A stretch of DNA of 64,000 nucleotides from Flaccisagitta enflata (GCA_965153355.1 OZ231126.1:47678001-47742000); one strand, 5' to 3'. Shown: positions 50,291 to 61,867, numbered from the stretch's first letter. Made by a program: numbers and translations. Notes: a model not told the origin generated them from the letters alone.

Positions 50291-51370
50291 GTACTTATAC
50301 GACTCATGTTGCCGTCGAAATTCTTTCCATTCTATGACCGCCCTCTACTTCCTCGTTGTATCAAAACTTCACAACGAATTCTTGGCCTTTTTCTCTCATT
50401 TGGTTATTTTGCGTTGGCCGGCGGCGGCATGTTGGTGTAATTACACTTCTTCCTCATGTTCCCTTTCCTAAGGCCGCTTGGTTCTTCTCATCCGCCGCCA
50501 CCGCCACCACCATCAACGCCGCCGCCGCTAAGGGCACTAGTGGTATGAACGACATCGAGCATTTCCAAAACCTCCGTTTTTTCTATCCGTCCGTCCGTCC
50601 GCTGGTTTTTGAGTGTTCATAAAAAGTGTATATGATTACAGTATAACAATATTACAATAATACAAAGGAACAAGTTTAGAATTGTCTCGGCTCAGGGGCC
50701 ACTAGTTAATCAAAAATCGCCGTAATTACCACATTTTAATTCCCCTAATAACCAGGGGTGTATATTATTGAGTCGCTTTTGATTTCCCCTTCCCCCCTAC
50801 CTTTGATTTTCTTCCCCGCAATATATTGCGTCGCATTTTAAAATTATGGTTTTCTACCCTACAAAGCAATAAAACAGTGTAGTTAAGGTTTAGATAATGT
50901 TAGATTGTGTTATACTAACAAGTTTTTATGATTTGGTACTGTTAAAAGTTTTATTTTCTCCAAATATTCTTTTTTTTCTCTTTTTCCCCCCTTTGATTTC
51001 CTTCTCCATTTCCAAACCCTTTGATTCCCCCCCCACCAGGGGGGGGGACTCAATGATATACAGGCCTGCTAATAACTCTTAACGACAATTTTAAATTTCT
51101 TCAAAGTAATGTTAAGGTTGTGTTGTGGCCTGTGGGGGGGGGGATTGCATCAACACATCTTGCATTTCTGCCAACCTTCTCCAGCTCAACAGTATTTCAC
51201 TAGTGCCGTTGTGAAATTGTGTACAAACCTCTCAACCGTATTAAATTGTTCTCAACCTTCTCTAATTGGGCGCATCGACAGAGTAGTGACACATATGGGC
51301 GCGGCATATGAGAAACTTCCACTTCCTGCAACAACAAAGCGACATGGCCGTAGGAGGGGGTTTTCTATTG
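50291..51370. other. Intergenic, nothing recognised
   Basis: Short Ser/Pro/Ala-rich frames only, and G- or C-runs near 51030 and 51130. No gene was recognised. Confidence 0.4.
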
Positions 51371-51670
51371 GGTTGAGTCAACTAATGTGTTGTTCTAAAG
51401 GGACTTACTTCCCATCAGGGTGGAATTTGGTTGTCTGTGTACTACACAGTGTGTAGGTGGGTTGAGTGGCCTTATATGTCGTTTGGGAGTTAATTTCCAT
51501 CCGGATGAGATTTGGTGGTCTCTGTGAGTAGATTGAGCAAGCTATTGTGTCGTTAGGGACTATTTTTCCATCAGGGTGGGATCTGGTGGTCTGTAAAGGT
51601 GGGTTGAGCGGGCAAATAGGTCTTTACAAACTTATTACCCGTCAGGATGGGATTTGGTGGTCTGTGCAAT
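51371..51670 (+). repeat. Degenerate tandem repeat with units of about 70-90 bp, four copies
   Basis: Each copy has GGGTTGAG (or AGATTGAG) and then CATCAGGGTGGGATTTGGTG with changes. Confidence 0.8.
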
Positions 51671-51877
51671 GGCAACAACAAACCGACATGGCAACTTGTA
51701 CATGGTTTTAAAATCTCTGTGAATTCACTGTGAAGATGAGTTGAAAAAATTGGATGAATTCATCGAGGCACCATCGCTTTAGGGCTTCTGTACCACTGCC
51801 CAAGACATAATTTGGTCTTGGGTTAACTATCATCTGTAGTCAGAATCTGGATTTGAATCCTCCCTTGACGAGGCGAC

Positions 51878-52248
<371 letters not shown>

Positions 52249-52353
52249 TTGAGTTAGAGAAAACCTGTCAAGAGTGTCAACAACAGTCAACATGGCGTTT
52301 AACTCATTGCAGTTGATCACCGAATTGAGTAAAATTGGGAGAGAAAAAAGTGC

Positions 52354-52549
52354 AAGTGACGCGGGGTCACAGTATTGTTGCGAACGGGTGGGCACTGGGC
52401 AGGGACGTCCAACCTTTGTCCCCCCCCCCCCCACACACACATGCACACATAATCATCCAAAACACTCGTTTTCCACTTTTCGACCTATGCCTACGGACAG
52501 ACCAATGGACGAACGGACAAAGTCTTATAGAGTTGCGTGTCCGCAACTA
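52354..52549 (+). mobile_element. Hairpin-ended short element, head type B
   Basis: AAGTGACGCGGGGTCACAGT head, GTTGCGAACGGGTGGGCA box, CAATGGACGAACGGACAAAG tract and tail AGTTGCG-TGTC-CGCAACT (52531-52548), then AAAAA. Confidence 0.82.
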
Positions 52550-52689
52550 AAAAGTCAAGTCGAAAAATTTTCAGCAAGAGAATAGAGAAAGGCCAGCTGA
52601 CATGACGGCTGGGCTTTAATTCTTTTTTATATTTCACTCTGCCCTCCTCTTTAGTATTTTCAAAAAAAAACAAGGTCAGCAAACCTTAG

Positions 52690-53056
52690 TCGCGTGGTAG
52701 TAAAGGTAATATAGGTAATGAAGGCAATAAAGATAACTATAAGTATCTATATCTTCCTATAATTACCCATAGTTACCCACAACTACCTGTAAATACTTAT
52801 AATTACCTACAATTACATTTACTTGTGTATAATTATTTATAATTACCCATAATTTCCTATAATAATCTCAATTTATAGTCCCAGGCAACTTTTCTGACTC
52901 ATGTAATACAAATTGCTAAAGTACCTATATTTACCTAAAATTACCTATGATTACCTGTAATAACCTTTAAAATGACGATAGAGCCTATATTTTAAAAATG
53001 TGACCGACCGACCGACATAGCGGCTTCTAATTCTTGAGTCGCGTTCACGCGACTAA
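52690..53056 (+). repeat. Degenerate TAATTACC repeat ending in a hairpin-family tail
   Basis: Loose repeats of TATAATTACCTATAATTACC fill 52700-52975. Then GACCGACCGACCGACATAG and the hairpin AGTCGCG-TTCA-CGCGACT (53037-53054), then AAAAAA. Confidence 0.75.
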
Positions 53057-53636
53057 AAAAAAAGAAAGCACAGAGGAGAAACGCCTCTGGCGACTCATTT
53101 CATCCATTTCAGCGCTTCTTTTGCCCACAGGCGCCCTTTCACACGCACTCGACGAAGAGGACGAAGAGGAGGGGGGAAGACGAGGAGGAGAAGACTAAGA
53201 AAAAGAGGAGGGAGAAGAAAATCAAGGCTCTTACTTCGTCAGTTGAACACCGCGTAAAAGAAGTATAACAGTGAAAAATGAAAAATTGAAAAAAGGAAGG
53301 AAAAAAGTGAGCGTCAATTCGGAAACGAAAAACCGACCAAAAATTTTCGAAAACGAAAAAAGAAGAAAGAAAGGATATTTTTTCAGCGTAAGACTCGAAG
53401 CAACGAAAAAAAAAGAGAACAAGATGCTTTTATCCTTTTAACGCCGATGGCAGAATATATTTCGAAGAAACTCTCCACGTCAAAAGTTTTTTTCGTGAAA
53501 AAAAAAAAACAAAACAAAAATAACTCAGTGGAGAAAGAAAAACTCAACTCCTCTGGTTGGATGGACAGAAAAAAATAATTGTAATATATTTTGAAATTCA
53601 AATCAGCTTCCATATAAAATAAATCAAGCAGCTACG
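53057..53636 (+). other. Region upstream of the KCTD-like start codon
   Basis: Purine-rich, with a GAAGAGGACGAAGAGG tract. It may include the 5' UTR and promoter. No TATA box, Inr or upstream exon could be assigned. Confidence 0.35.
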
Positions 53637-53687
53637 ATGATCCAAATTCCTCTCATTAAAAGACCACGACCCTCGCCCTCTCCTTCG
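53637..53687 (+). CDS. KCTD15: KCTD-like exon 1 with start codon
   Basis: 17 codons from ATG, donor TCG/GTAAGT, phase 0 out. The basic-proline peptide is like the family N-terminus. The start is supported by the phase match with the next exon. Confidence 0.75.
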
Positions 53688-54111
53688 GTAAGTTCAGTAA
53701 GGACGTTTGAATCGTGACTCATCAATGGTGATGGGGGTTTTCGTGTCGGTTCACTTATTTTGTCTTTTTGTGCAACGTATTGTTATTTTTGTTCATTTTA
53801 GCGTCATAGTAAAAAGAAAATAAAGAATAAGAGAAAAAAGAGAATGAAAGAAAAAAAGAGGAAAAAAAGGAAAAAAGGAACAAAAGAAAAATGAGAAAAT
53901 AAGAAAAAAGAAAGAAAAGAAAGAAAAGAAAGAAAAGAAAGAAAAGAAAGAAAAGAAAGAAAGAAAGAAAGAAAGAAAAGAAAGAAAAGAAAAAAGAAAA
54001 AGAAAGAAAAAAGAAGAAAAGAAAGAAAAAAAGAAGAAAAAAGAAAGAAAAAAAGAAGAAAAAAGAAGAAAAAAAAGAAAGAAAAAAGAAGAAAAAAAAA
54101 AGAAGAAAAAA

Positions 54112-54167
<56 letters not shown>

Positions 54168-56048
54168 CATAACGAAACGAAATAACGAAACGAAATAACG
54201 AAGATAAGACAATGGAAACTTTCTTTTTTTGACAGCCCCCTCATAACAGTGCTTTGGCTGCGCAACCGACGAATCCATCACCTCCCCTTCCTCTGTCACT
54301 TTCAATGCGTGACTACAGAGAAAATGTCAGCCATAGTCATACTCATCCTACTACGACAGGTAAGCATCTTTTTTTTTAATCTGGATCTGTTTGCCAACAT
54401 TTTTAGTCGCGTGCACGCGATTCAACAACCCGCTTTGTCCGTCCGTCTGTCTGTCGGTCGGTCCGTGTATCAAACTTTACTTTTTTTTATTACTTTAAGT
54501 CAATTTTAGTCATTCTAGGTTATTTCAAGTCACAAGTTATATTAAGTCACTTAAGTCAATTCAGTCATTTAGGTTAATTTACATCATTTTAAGACATCTT
54601 CGGTCATTAACGGTCAATTTTAGTTATACTAGATTATCTATGTCCCCCATGCGACTTATAGGTGTTGGCCTTGTTAGTGCACACACAAGTATAAGACAGG
54701 GTTTTTCGTATAGGTGCTCAAATAGTTGTCAATCCTCAACTTCGAACGTTGCGAAGTTACAACGCCATGCGGTCAAAATTGCAATTGCGGTCACAAAATC
54801 GTCGCGGGCCGGTGGGCAAGGGCCTACAGTAGATGTCGTCTAGACTTGGAAATACGGGGGAGCTCATAACCAGAGCATCAGTAAAATGAGGGGACTGATA
54901 TTCTGCTGATATAATGTATAGACCCTAAGGGGTTGACGATGAGGTATGGCATCCTCCTACGGCTTACCCTAGGAAAAAATTTTTTAGGATCAATCACTTT
55001 TTTGCAGAATATCAGCTTCATCCATTTGCTTTAAGTGCAAAACCAGTCTGGGATTCGAACCTGGAACCTTTGACTAAATAAACTGATCAAGATAAACCTG
55101 AAGTCAAATGAGTTTACTACCAGACCAATTCCAGAAGCCGAATCAATCTAGCGAATTTGATTTAGTATATTCAAAAATTTTTTCTATTAACAGAGTTGCC
55201 ATACCCCATCTGCAACTCTATACGACATAAGCATTATACACACAGTTTCATTTCATTTGAACAAATGGTATTTAGGATATGAGGGCCCCCGCTTTTCCAA
55301 GTATAGACGACATCTACTGTACATCCCCCTTTATAACAACCGTTTACACACAAACAAGCAAGGCGGCTCTTCCATTCTTAACTCAATCACTGCCGACGAA
55401 CCGACAATTCGACTTATGAACGGATGGAACAATAGACAAAGTTGGATAAATTGATCCCGCGACTTACTGACGATACTACTTGCAACGCAACGGTCGAGAT
55501 GGAGTTTTTTGAGAAGTCGTTCGAGAGAACGTTTGAGGAAGAGGATGAAACGCAGGACGAGACGGCCCGAGGGCAGAGAAAGTGGATCTAGTGGACCCAT
55601 AACACGCACTGGAATTTAGAGAATCAAAGAATCTTCTTGTCGGCCGATGGCATTAACCAAACAAATCATCACTGTTTTGGTTTAACAGCGACGTCTTTCT
55701 CCACGACTTCTTCCGACCTTCGAGGGCCAAGTGCGGTGACGATCAAGCGAGAGGTCGGAGTCCCCTCCTCATCGACCAGCAGTTCCAACGTCGGCCTCGG
55801 AATCCCTCGTTCAGCCTCTCTCACAACGTCCAACGCCCCCGTCCACGTCGACGTGGGAGGCACGCTGTACACCTCGTCGTTGGAAACCCTTATAAAGTGA
55901 GTGAGAGAGTGAGAGAGAGAGAGTGTGAGTGAGTTAGTGAGTGAGTGAGTGAGTGAGAGAGAGAGAGAGTGAGAGAGAGAGAGAGTGAGAGAGAGAGAGA
56001 GTGAGAGAGAGAGAGAGAGAGTGTGAGAGAGAGAGAGAGTGAGTGAGT

Positions 56049-56119
<71 letters not shown>

Positions 56120-59074
56120 TGTGTGAAAACAAGGCCAATACCTTTAAGTCGCGTGCGGGACGTGAATGACTAAACATTTAATTGTTAACAAAATGTTTTT
56201 GAAAAACAACCAAAAGAAATGTCATAGACACATACATAATAGAAAAATAGATAAAGATAGGAAGATATAAAGGTACACAAGCTAAATGACCAAAACATCT
56301 TTAAATAACTTTAATTAACTGAAGTGACTAAAATAACCTAAATATAAATAGACGTTAGATGACTAGAAACAATTTCAATTAACTGAAAGAACTGAAATAA
56401 CTTCTTAAAAAAAAAAGATTAAAAATCATCCAAAATCTTAATATGACCAACGGACCGACAGAGCATGACAGAGTCACGTGCACGCGACTAGAAAGAGCGA
56501 GATAAAGGACAAAATGAAAATTTTTATCTCCCTAATCAAAACAGGTTTCCTGAATCGCGTTTGGGCAAGATGTTCAACGGTAACATTCCCATCGTACTTG
56601 ACAGCATGAAGAATCATTACTTCATCGACCGAGATGGCAGATTGTTTCGCTACATTCTCAACTTTTGCCGAACAACCCAACTCGTCCTGCCAGACAACTT
56701 CGAAGAGTTAGATCTCCTTTACCAAGGTTATTTTTTGATGACGCAAAAGTTGAGACTGGCAACCACTAGGGCAATTAGTATGCGCGATATAATATCTTTT
56801 ATGATCTTTGCGGTGATGTTGCGCTTGGGCGGTGTGCACCATTGTGTAAGAGCGCTGCAGCAGGCTGCAACACCTCGGCTAGACGCCTACAATGCGGCAT
56901 AATGAGTTAATGACTATTCTCATCATTGATGCATCGTCATATAACAACTCCGTCGAGACATCACATGACCATCTAACCGTGCCCTCCCCATTACAGAGGC
57001 CCGATTTTACGACATTCCCCCTTTGGTAGCAGCGATACAACATCAGATGCGTCTCGGTGGGCGAGCTATCCCAAATCCAGTGGCAACTTCAGAAACCTTG
57101 ATGACCAGAACACCGGAATATGAATGCGTGACTGTCCACATTTCACCAGATATCGGTAAGTCTTACGAAATTCGCCATCGCGAGATGCCAGTGTCATTTT
57201 CATCGCACACATTCAGTCACTCGATCGAGGTATTATATGGTATTAATCCAATAGTCTCACCACAGCCCAGTAAAAGATTCGGCCAGTCTATGATACAGCA
57301 CTGACAAATCAAATTCGGGTCGTTCTTGATAACTAACTCAGGTCGTCCAAGACAACAAACTTCCGGCACTGCCTATCTTACTTATGTCACGGTGCAAACG
57401 AAGACATTCTTTGGACAATATTTATTATTTTTAAAATTTTTTTAAAAATATAAATAGGTTTATTACTAAGATTTCATATAATAAAACGAACTGGTAAAAT
57501 GAACGAAATCAAGAGGAATAATGCATTCAGTGGACTGAAATTTAACACTAGGGGAGCTATAATATAGTATTTTCCAAAACCGAGGCAAAATTGTACACCC
57601 AGGAAAATGCGTGGTTCTCAGAAAGTTTTATATCAAAATTCCAGTGAAAGATTTTGACGAGGAAATCTTTGATGATAAGACAACATAAACCTGCTCAAGA
57701 TTTATCACAAAAACAGCAAGAAAACATCAATTCTCTATTTTTTTTATCACTCTAACAAAAATGATTTAACAATACCAATATATCAATGATGATTAAAAAA
57801 TATTAAAACCTCTTATTAAATAGATTGGTTTTAGCGACAAATTTGAAGCTGTATTAAACCTAAATTTTACATTATATCATTTGATCATGAATACCCTAAT
57901 ATCTTCTAAACCAATACTCAGAATTCACTGAAGTTTTGCAGGGGAGCTTTGATTGCTGCGATGAACCTTCACAACAAGTTTGAACAACATTGTTGAACAT
58001 TTACTACCTTTCCCCTATGTAAATTGCATAAGTCCAAGAATTAATATTACAAGCAAAATACCCTAATATCTTCTTAACCAATTCTCAGAATTATCTGAAA
58101 TCTTGCAGGGGGGCTTTAATTGATGCAATAAACCTTCTCAACAAGCTTGAACAACATTGGTGAACCTTTACTACCCTTCCCCTATATAAATTGCACAAGT
58201 CCAGGAATTGATATTAATACAAAAATAATAGGCAAAGATTATCAAATATTTATGAATTATAAATATTGTTGAAAACTAGTAAACAGGTTTGTAATGCCCT
58301 AAAAATAACATTGACCAAGTTTCATCTACATCTGAGTTATGGTTCAAGATTTTAATAGTTTACACAACAAACACTCACTACACGATCAAGGCTATGTTAT
58401 AAGCCATATCGAAAAATAACTCGATTTAACCAAAAACAAAATATACTTTGATTTATTACAATATAAAAGTAAAGTAGGTTTTAAACATGTTTGGTTGTCT
58501 AATTTTGCCTTCGTTTGCACTTGGACTTATGTTTTAATTTTGATCTCGAATCAAATCTGATCTAACCTAGACCTGAGAAATTATTAGGTGATAAATCTAT
58601 GCATTTTTCGCCCATTTGACAATAACGATCACATCGCATCGTGGAGGGACAGAAGTTTGTATGAAAAGTGGAACAATATCCCTCACTATACCCACACTGA
58701 AATATACGGAAGAGGGCCTTGTGAACCCTCACTGACTAGGTTATACGCGCACCACTCCTAGTTTTCCAAAAAACAGAATCTGAATAACATTTCTTCTCAA
58801 TCTAACCCAAAAGCAAACTGCTTTCCAAAAGTGGTTAGGGCACTGATTGTTACTGTGATACGTCCGGTATAATCGGTCATCTATGTATAAGCATTTCTCT
58901 TGAAAACCAGCCGGAGAACGTGTGGCTATTTCCGCCCAAAAGGGATTATTAGAGGAAGTGTTCCCCGAGTTGGCTACGGCGCTGACTGACGGCAGAAACG
59001 CCGGCTGGACTTGTGGTCAAGGATTCGTTATCAGATTCCCAGTCAACGGATTCTGTAAACTGAACTCGCTGCAG
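53637..59074 (+). CDS. KCTD15: KCTD1/KCTD15-like BTB-domain protein, six exons, C-terminus outside the called exons
   Basis: The exons are 53637-53687, 54236-54359, 55689-55896, 56545-56726, 56997-57155 and 58911-59074. All junctions agree in phase and give exactly 296 codons. The first residues ([15 protein letters not shown]) resemble the short N-terminus of KCTD1. A Ser/Thr/Pro-rich linker follows. The tetramerisation-type BTB domain starts at [10 protein letters not shown] (about residue 107) and runs through [26 protein letters not shown] and [14 protein letters not shown] to about residue 205. The following exons give the second conserved domain, with EEVFPEL, NAGWTCG and [16 protein letters not shown]. 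The vertebrate proteins bind and inhibit AP-2 transcription factors and are linked to neural crest and ectoderm development. That function is inferred from the family. One terminal exon, expected to begin VLERL or similar, was not found. KCTD1 and KCTD15 cannot be told apart here, and this is likely their single invertebrate counterpart. Confidence 0.9.
53900..54166 (+). repeat. (GAAA)n-type purine repeat in KCTD intron 1
   Basis: AAAG and GAAAA units, regular at 54115-54166. Long Phe/Ser frames on the complementary strand are artefacts. Confidence 0.93.
54236..54359 (+). CDS. KCTD15: KCTD-like exon 2, linker
   Basis: Acceptor TTTTTTTGACAG, donor ACAG/GTAAGC. Phase 0 in and 1 out. 41 codons, rich in Pro, Ser, His and Thr. 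There is no homology to lean on; the call rests on splice sites and on being open in the one frame that links exons 1 and 3. A GAAA-rich repeat ends about 70 bases upstream. Confidence 0.65.
54402..54480 (-). mobile_element. Hairpin-ended family, end fragment in KCTD intron 2
   Basis: AGTCGCG-TGCA-CGCGA stem at 54405-54420, then CCGCTTTGTCCGTCCGTCTG. A GTCGCGGGCCGGTGGGCAAG box lies at 54801, in the opposite orientation. Confidence 0.65.
54827..55319. mobile_element. TA-flanked inverted-repeat element with a tRNA-like B box inside
   Basis: The ends start CAGTAGATGTCGTCTA and are inverted copies over about 40 bp. TA borders both sides (54825-54826, 55320-55321). The 493-bp element lies in KCTD intron 2. 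On its minus strand, at about 55030-55045, it carries AGGTTCGAATCCCAGAC, a good match to a Pol III B box. Confidence 0.78.
55689..55896 (+). CDS. KCTD15: KCTD-like exon 3, linker and start of BTB domain
   Basis: The acceptor is GGTTTAACAG and the outgoing phase is 2 at AAA/GTGAGT. It encodes a Ser-rich linker with TIKREVGVP, then [20 protein letters not shown]. The upstream open frame has no ATG, which argues for the spliced start at exon 1. The donor itself is the first unit of a GAGT/GA microsatellite. Confidence 0.92.
55897..56117 (+). repeat. (GA)n/(GAGT)n microsatellite starting at a splice donor
   Basis: The repeat begins with the donor GTGAGT of KCTD exon 3 and continues for about 220 bp. 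Confidence 0.95.
56128..56493 (+). mobile_element. Hairpin-ended element in KCTD intron 3
   Basis: AACAAGGCCAATACC head, AAGTCGCGTGCGGGACG box, a long AT-rich middle and CCAACGGACCGACAGAG. The tail is AGTCACGTGCACGCGACT (one mismatch in the stem), ending CTAG. Confidence 0.75.
56545..56726 (+). CDS. KCTD15: KCTD-like exon 4, core of BTB domain
   Basis: The acceptor AATCAAAACAG restores the codon for Lys and gives [14 protein letters not shown], then [18 protein letters not shown]. The donor is G/GTTATT, a weak site. Without splicing the frame continues 58 codons to a stop at 56900-56902. Confidence 0.93.
56997..57155 (+). CDS. KCTD15: KCTD-like exon 5, end of BTB domain and linker
   Basis: Acceptor CCATTACAG, donor G/GTAAGT, phase 1 to 1. 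It encodes [17 protein letters not shown], matching the EARYF segment of the family, then a divergent linker and [10 protein letters not shown], parallel to the CLVVRVAPD strand of vertebrate KCTD1. Confidence 0.92.
57304..58910 (+). repeat. KCTD intron 5, with two tandem units of the 166-bp satellite at about 57885-58215
   Basis: Each unit has CCCTAATATCTTCT, GCAGGGG and CTACC followed by TTCCCCTAT and AAGTCC. The period is 168 bp between AAGTCC at 58029 and 58197. The sequence downstream to CTACACGATCA (about 58380) also parallels 62380-62545. The rest is AT-rich, without recognised features. Confidence 0.75.
58911..59074 (+). CDS. KCTD15: KCTD-like exon 6, C-terminal conserved domain
   Basis: Acceptor GAAAACCAG, donor CAG/GTATGG, phase 1 in and 0 out. 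It encodes [20 protein letters not shown], then NAGW, then [16 protein letters not shown], collinear with the vertebrate proteins. The next exon is not recognised up to 64000. Confidence 0.93.
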
Positions 59075-59215
59075 GTATGGTTGCTTATTGATGAGTTCCA
59101 CAGCTGATAGACTGAATATGAAATCAATTGTCAGAGTATCCGGCACAAGCAAAAATAAAAACAGAATTATGCAGAAGCTGGAACTAATGCACCGTTTTTA
59201 AATCGATACCCTGTC

Positions 59216-59765
59216 ATCAAATACAACTGCAACGAAAGAAACCTTTATTGTGCCTTAAATATTCATATAGCGTAATTCTGCTTTGTATCATCTGAAAGCA
59301 TATAACCTACGGTTTTTTCATGCAAAATTTCATAGCACTGGCTCGCGGTTTGGATTTTACGTGATTTCTAAATTTGATGAGATTTTCCTCAAAAACATCA
59401 TTTTTGAGCAATTTTACATGTAAAAACTGTTCTAATTTCATGAAAATTAAATAAAAATGATTAGAATTCTCAAGAATACTTGTAAAAACATCAATTTTTT
59501 GTATTTATTAAATTTTTTCAACAATTGGAGTAATTTGGATTTATATTGTAATATTTCACTTTTCAAAATTTGCTCAAACTTGTTTACTAATTTTTTCACT
59601 CAAAAAGGTGTTGTGGCCAAACCATTTGAGCCAGGGCTTTGAAATTTTGCATGAAAAAACCGTAGATAATGTGCTTTTAGATAAAACAAAGCAGAATTCC
59701 TCAACATGAATGCTTTACGCACAATAAAGGTTTCTTTTGTTGCAGTTGCAATTGATGGCAAGGTA
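59216..59765. mobile_element. Foldback element of about 550 bp
   Basis: The arms 59216-59355 and 59620-59765 are inverted copies, with AGAAACCTTTATTGTGC and CGGTTTTTTCATGCAAAA as landmarks. No clean target-site duplication was found. Confidence 0.75.
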
Positions 59766-60566
59766 TGGCAAATAGTAAACCTTTGTAGCTCTAAAATTAC
59801 TAGTCTGAAAGCCTTCAAATTTTCAGTGAATGTTGGTAACAACCAACCCATTGCATAACGACTTCTGTAGTAACGCCATTTCCGGTATTCTCCATGGCAA
59901 CGTAACGCCATTTTGGCGTCTATATGGCGTTATTAAGGGAATTTTCATTGTTGTCATTGCTGTCACTGTTTTGTCCATCATTTTTGCACATTATGGATTT
60001 TTTGTGATCATTTGAAAAAAAAACTAAAGATAGAAAAAATGTTTTATATATATTTGCCATTAATAATAAATTTTTTTCATTTATCATTTTTCATTTTTTA
60101 TTTTTTATTTTTTACTTTTCATTTTTCACTTTTTACTTTTCATTTTTCATATTCCACTTTTCATTTTTCTTTTTTACTTTTTATTTTTCACTTTTTACTT
60201 TTTCTTCTTTTTCCTTTTTAACTTTTTTGATTTTTTCCTTTTTGAATTTTTCCACTTTTAATTTTTGATATACAGATTTTCTTTTTTCTCTTTTTTTAAA
60301 CCTTTAATATTTAAGGTTTTGTATTTAAATTCTAGTTTCATATACTTTGATTATTCATTCTTTAAAATTTTTACAAATTAGCATTTATATGTTTTTTTTT
60401 ATCAAGAATGTTTTGATAGAAAAAGACCAAATTTTAAAAATGATCAATCATTCTCCGACACGCTTAACATGAGATTCAATAACATCGACATAACATAAAT
60501 GCTGCAAGGATTCTCTTGGTTTTGGTCTCAGTCTCTGTAGTAATAACTTCAGAGATACAGTGACTA

Positions 60567-60609
<43 letters not shown>

Positions 60610-61068
60610 GACATTTCGTTTTATGTTTATTTACTAGCTCTAAATAGCTTTGAATAGCTTCAAATAGCTTCAAATAGTTGTAAATAGCTTTTGATAGCTT
60701 TATATAGCTTTAAATAGACCGCAACGACCAGAAACGAAGTCGTAATATGCAAAAATCGTAACTATAGTGTTTTTGATGCTATTGGGGAATAGCAAAACGT
60801 GACTAAAAACGGGTTTCCGAATTTTCTACGCAATCCATTGGTAACAACTGACCATTTTGTCATGTCTAAACTTGGATTCTAATACTGAATAGTTTGGGGT
60901 CAGTAAAACAAACGAAATATGCCCAATTTTCAGGGCTGAATTTTTTTTCTTGATTTATTTGAAAAGACTTGTCTTTATCAATGTACAGATGTCAAAAAAA
61001 TTGAGCTAGAACTCCGAGGTTGGTCTCAAATGATAGGAAATTTTTCAGAGATTACACATTTACCTAAA
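59766..61068. other. AT-rich non-coding; (TTTTCA)-like repeats and (CAGA)n
   Basis: 60060-60250 is a degenerate TTTTTCATTTTTCA tract. A (GACA)n of about ten units lies at 60567-60608, followed by a TAGCTTTAAATAGCTTCAAA degenerate repeat to 60715. No gene was recognised. Confidence 0.6.
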
Positions 61069-61119
61069 AAAGCTTCAAAATTACAGTCCCCGACTGGGGA
61101 CTGTAATTTTTGAAGCTTT
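61069..61119. repeat. Long-stem hairpin, copy 1
   Basis: A stem of about 23 bp (AAAGCTTCAAAATTACAG, then TCCCC) with loop GACT and one bulged T. It is followed at once by the small hairpin GTCGCG-TAAA-CGCGAC (61123-61138), which links it to the hairpin-ended family. Confidence 0.88.
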
Positions 61120-61144
61120 CTCGTCGCGTAAACGCGACTCGAGA

Positions 61145-61450
61145 AGATACACTACAAAAAAATCTTAAAATCCAAAAAAAAATTTCATAAAAAATTAAAA
61201 AAATTTTTTAAAAAAAAAAATAAAAAAAAATTTCAAAAAAAAATTTCAAAAAAAAATAAAAATAAAAAAAAAAAAATTAAAAAAAAATTTTTTTTCGAAA
61301 AAAATTTTTTTGAAAAAAATTTTGAAAAAAAAAAATTTTTTGAAAATTTAAATTTTCAAAAAATTTTTTGAAAAGAAAAATTTTAAAAAAATTTTTTAAA
61401 AAAAAATTCAAAAAAATAAGAAAAAAATTAAAAAAATTTTTCTGAAAAAA
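61145..61450 (+). repeat. Poly(A)/poly(T) low-complexity block
   Basis: Runs of A and T broken by single C or G. A similar block lies at 63150-63362. Confidence 0.95.
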
Positions 61451-61454
61451 TAAT

Positions 61455-61620
61455 TGATGTCCATGATGGCATGCATACCTTACAGTCCATGACAGCATGC
61501 CTTAAAGTCCATGACGGCATACCTTAAAGTCCATGACAGCATACCTTAAAGTCTATGACGGCATACCTAAAAGTCCATGATGGCATACCTCAAAGTCCAT
61601 GACGGCACACCTTGAACATT
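61455..61620 (+). repeat. 22-bp tandem repeat, about seven units
   Basis: The unit is of the type TTAAAGTCCATGACGGCATA plus two bases, with small changes. A single stray unit lies at about 63762-63785, after the 19-bp array. Confidence 0.9.
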
Positions 61621-61735
61621 AAACACTGAAGTCCAAGAAGGCAAACCTCGGTCCTTGGAGTCCTTGACGGCAAACCTTTTTTTAAAGGAATGGCATGGGT
61701 TATTTTATGCAATATTAGCAATATCTGTGTATGTG

Positions 61736-61822
61736 CGTGTGTGTGTGTGTGTGTGTGTGCGTGCGTGTGCGTGCGTGCGCGTGCGTGCGTGTGTATGTGT
61801 GTGTGTATGTGTGTGTGTGCGC

Positions 61823-61853
<31 letters not shown>

Positions 61854-61858
61854 TGTAC
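61736..61858 (+). repeat. Interrupted (GT)n with GC and AT variants
   Basis: About 120 bp of GT with scattered GC and TATG changes, more decayed than the other GT tracts. Confidence 0.95.
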
Positions 61859-61867
61859 TCCCACAAC

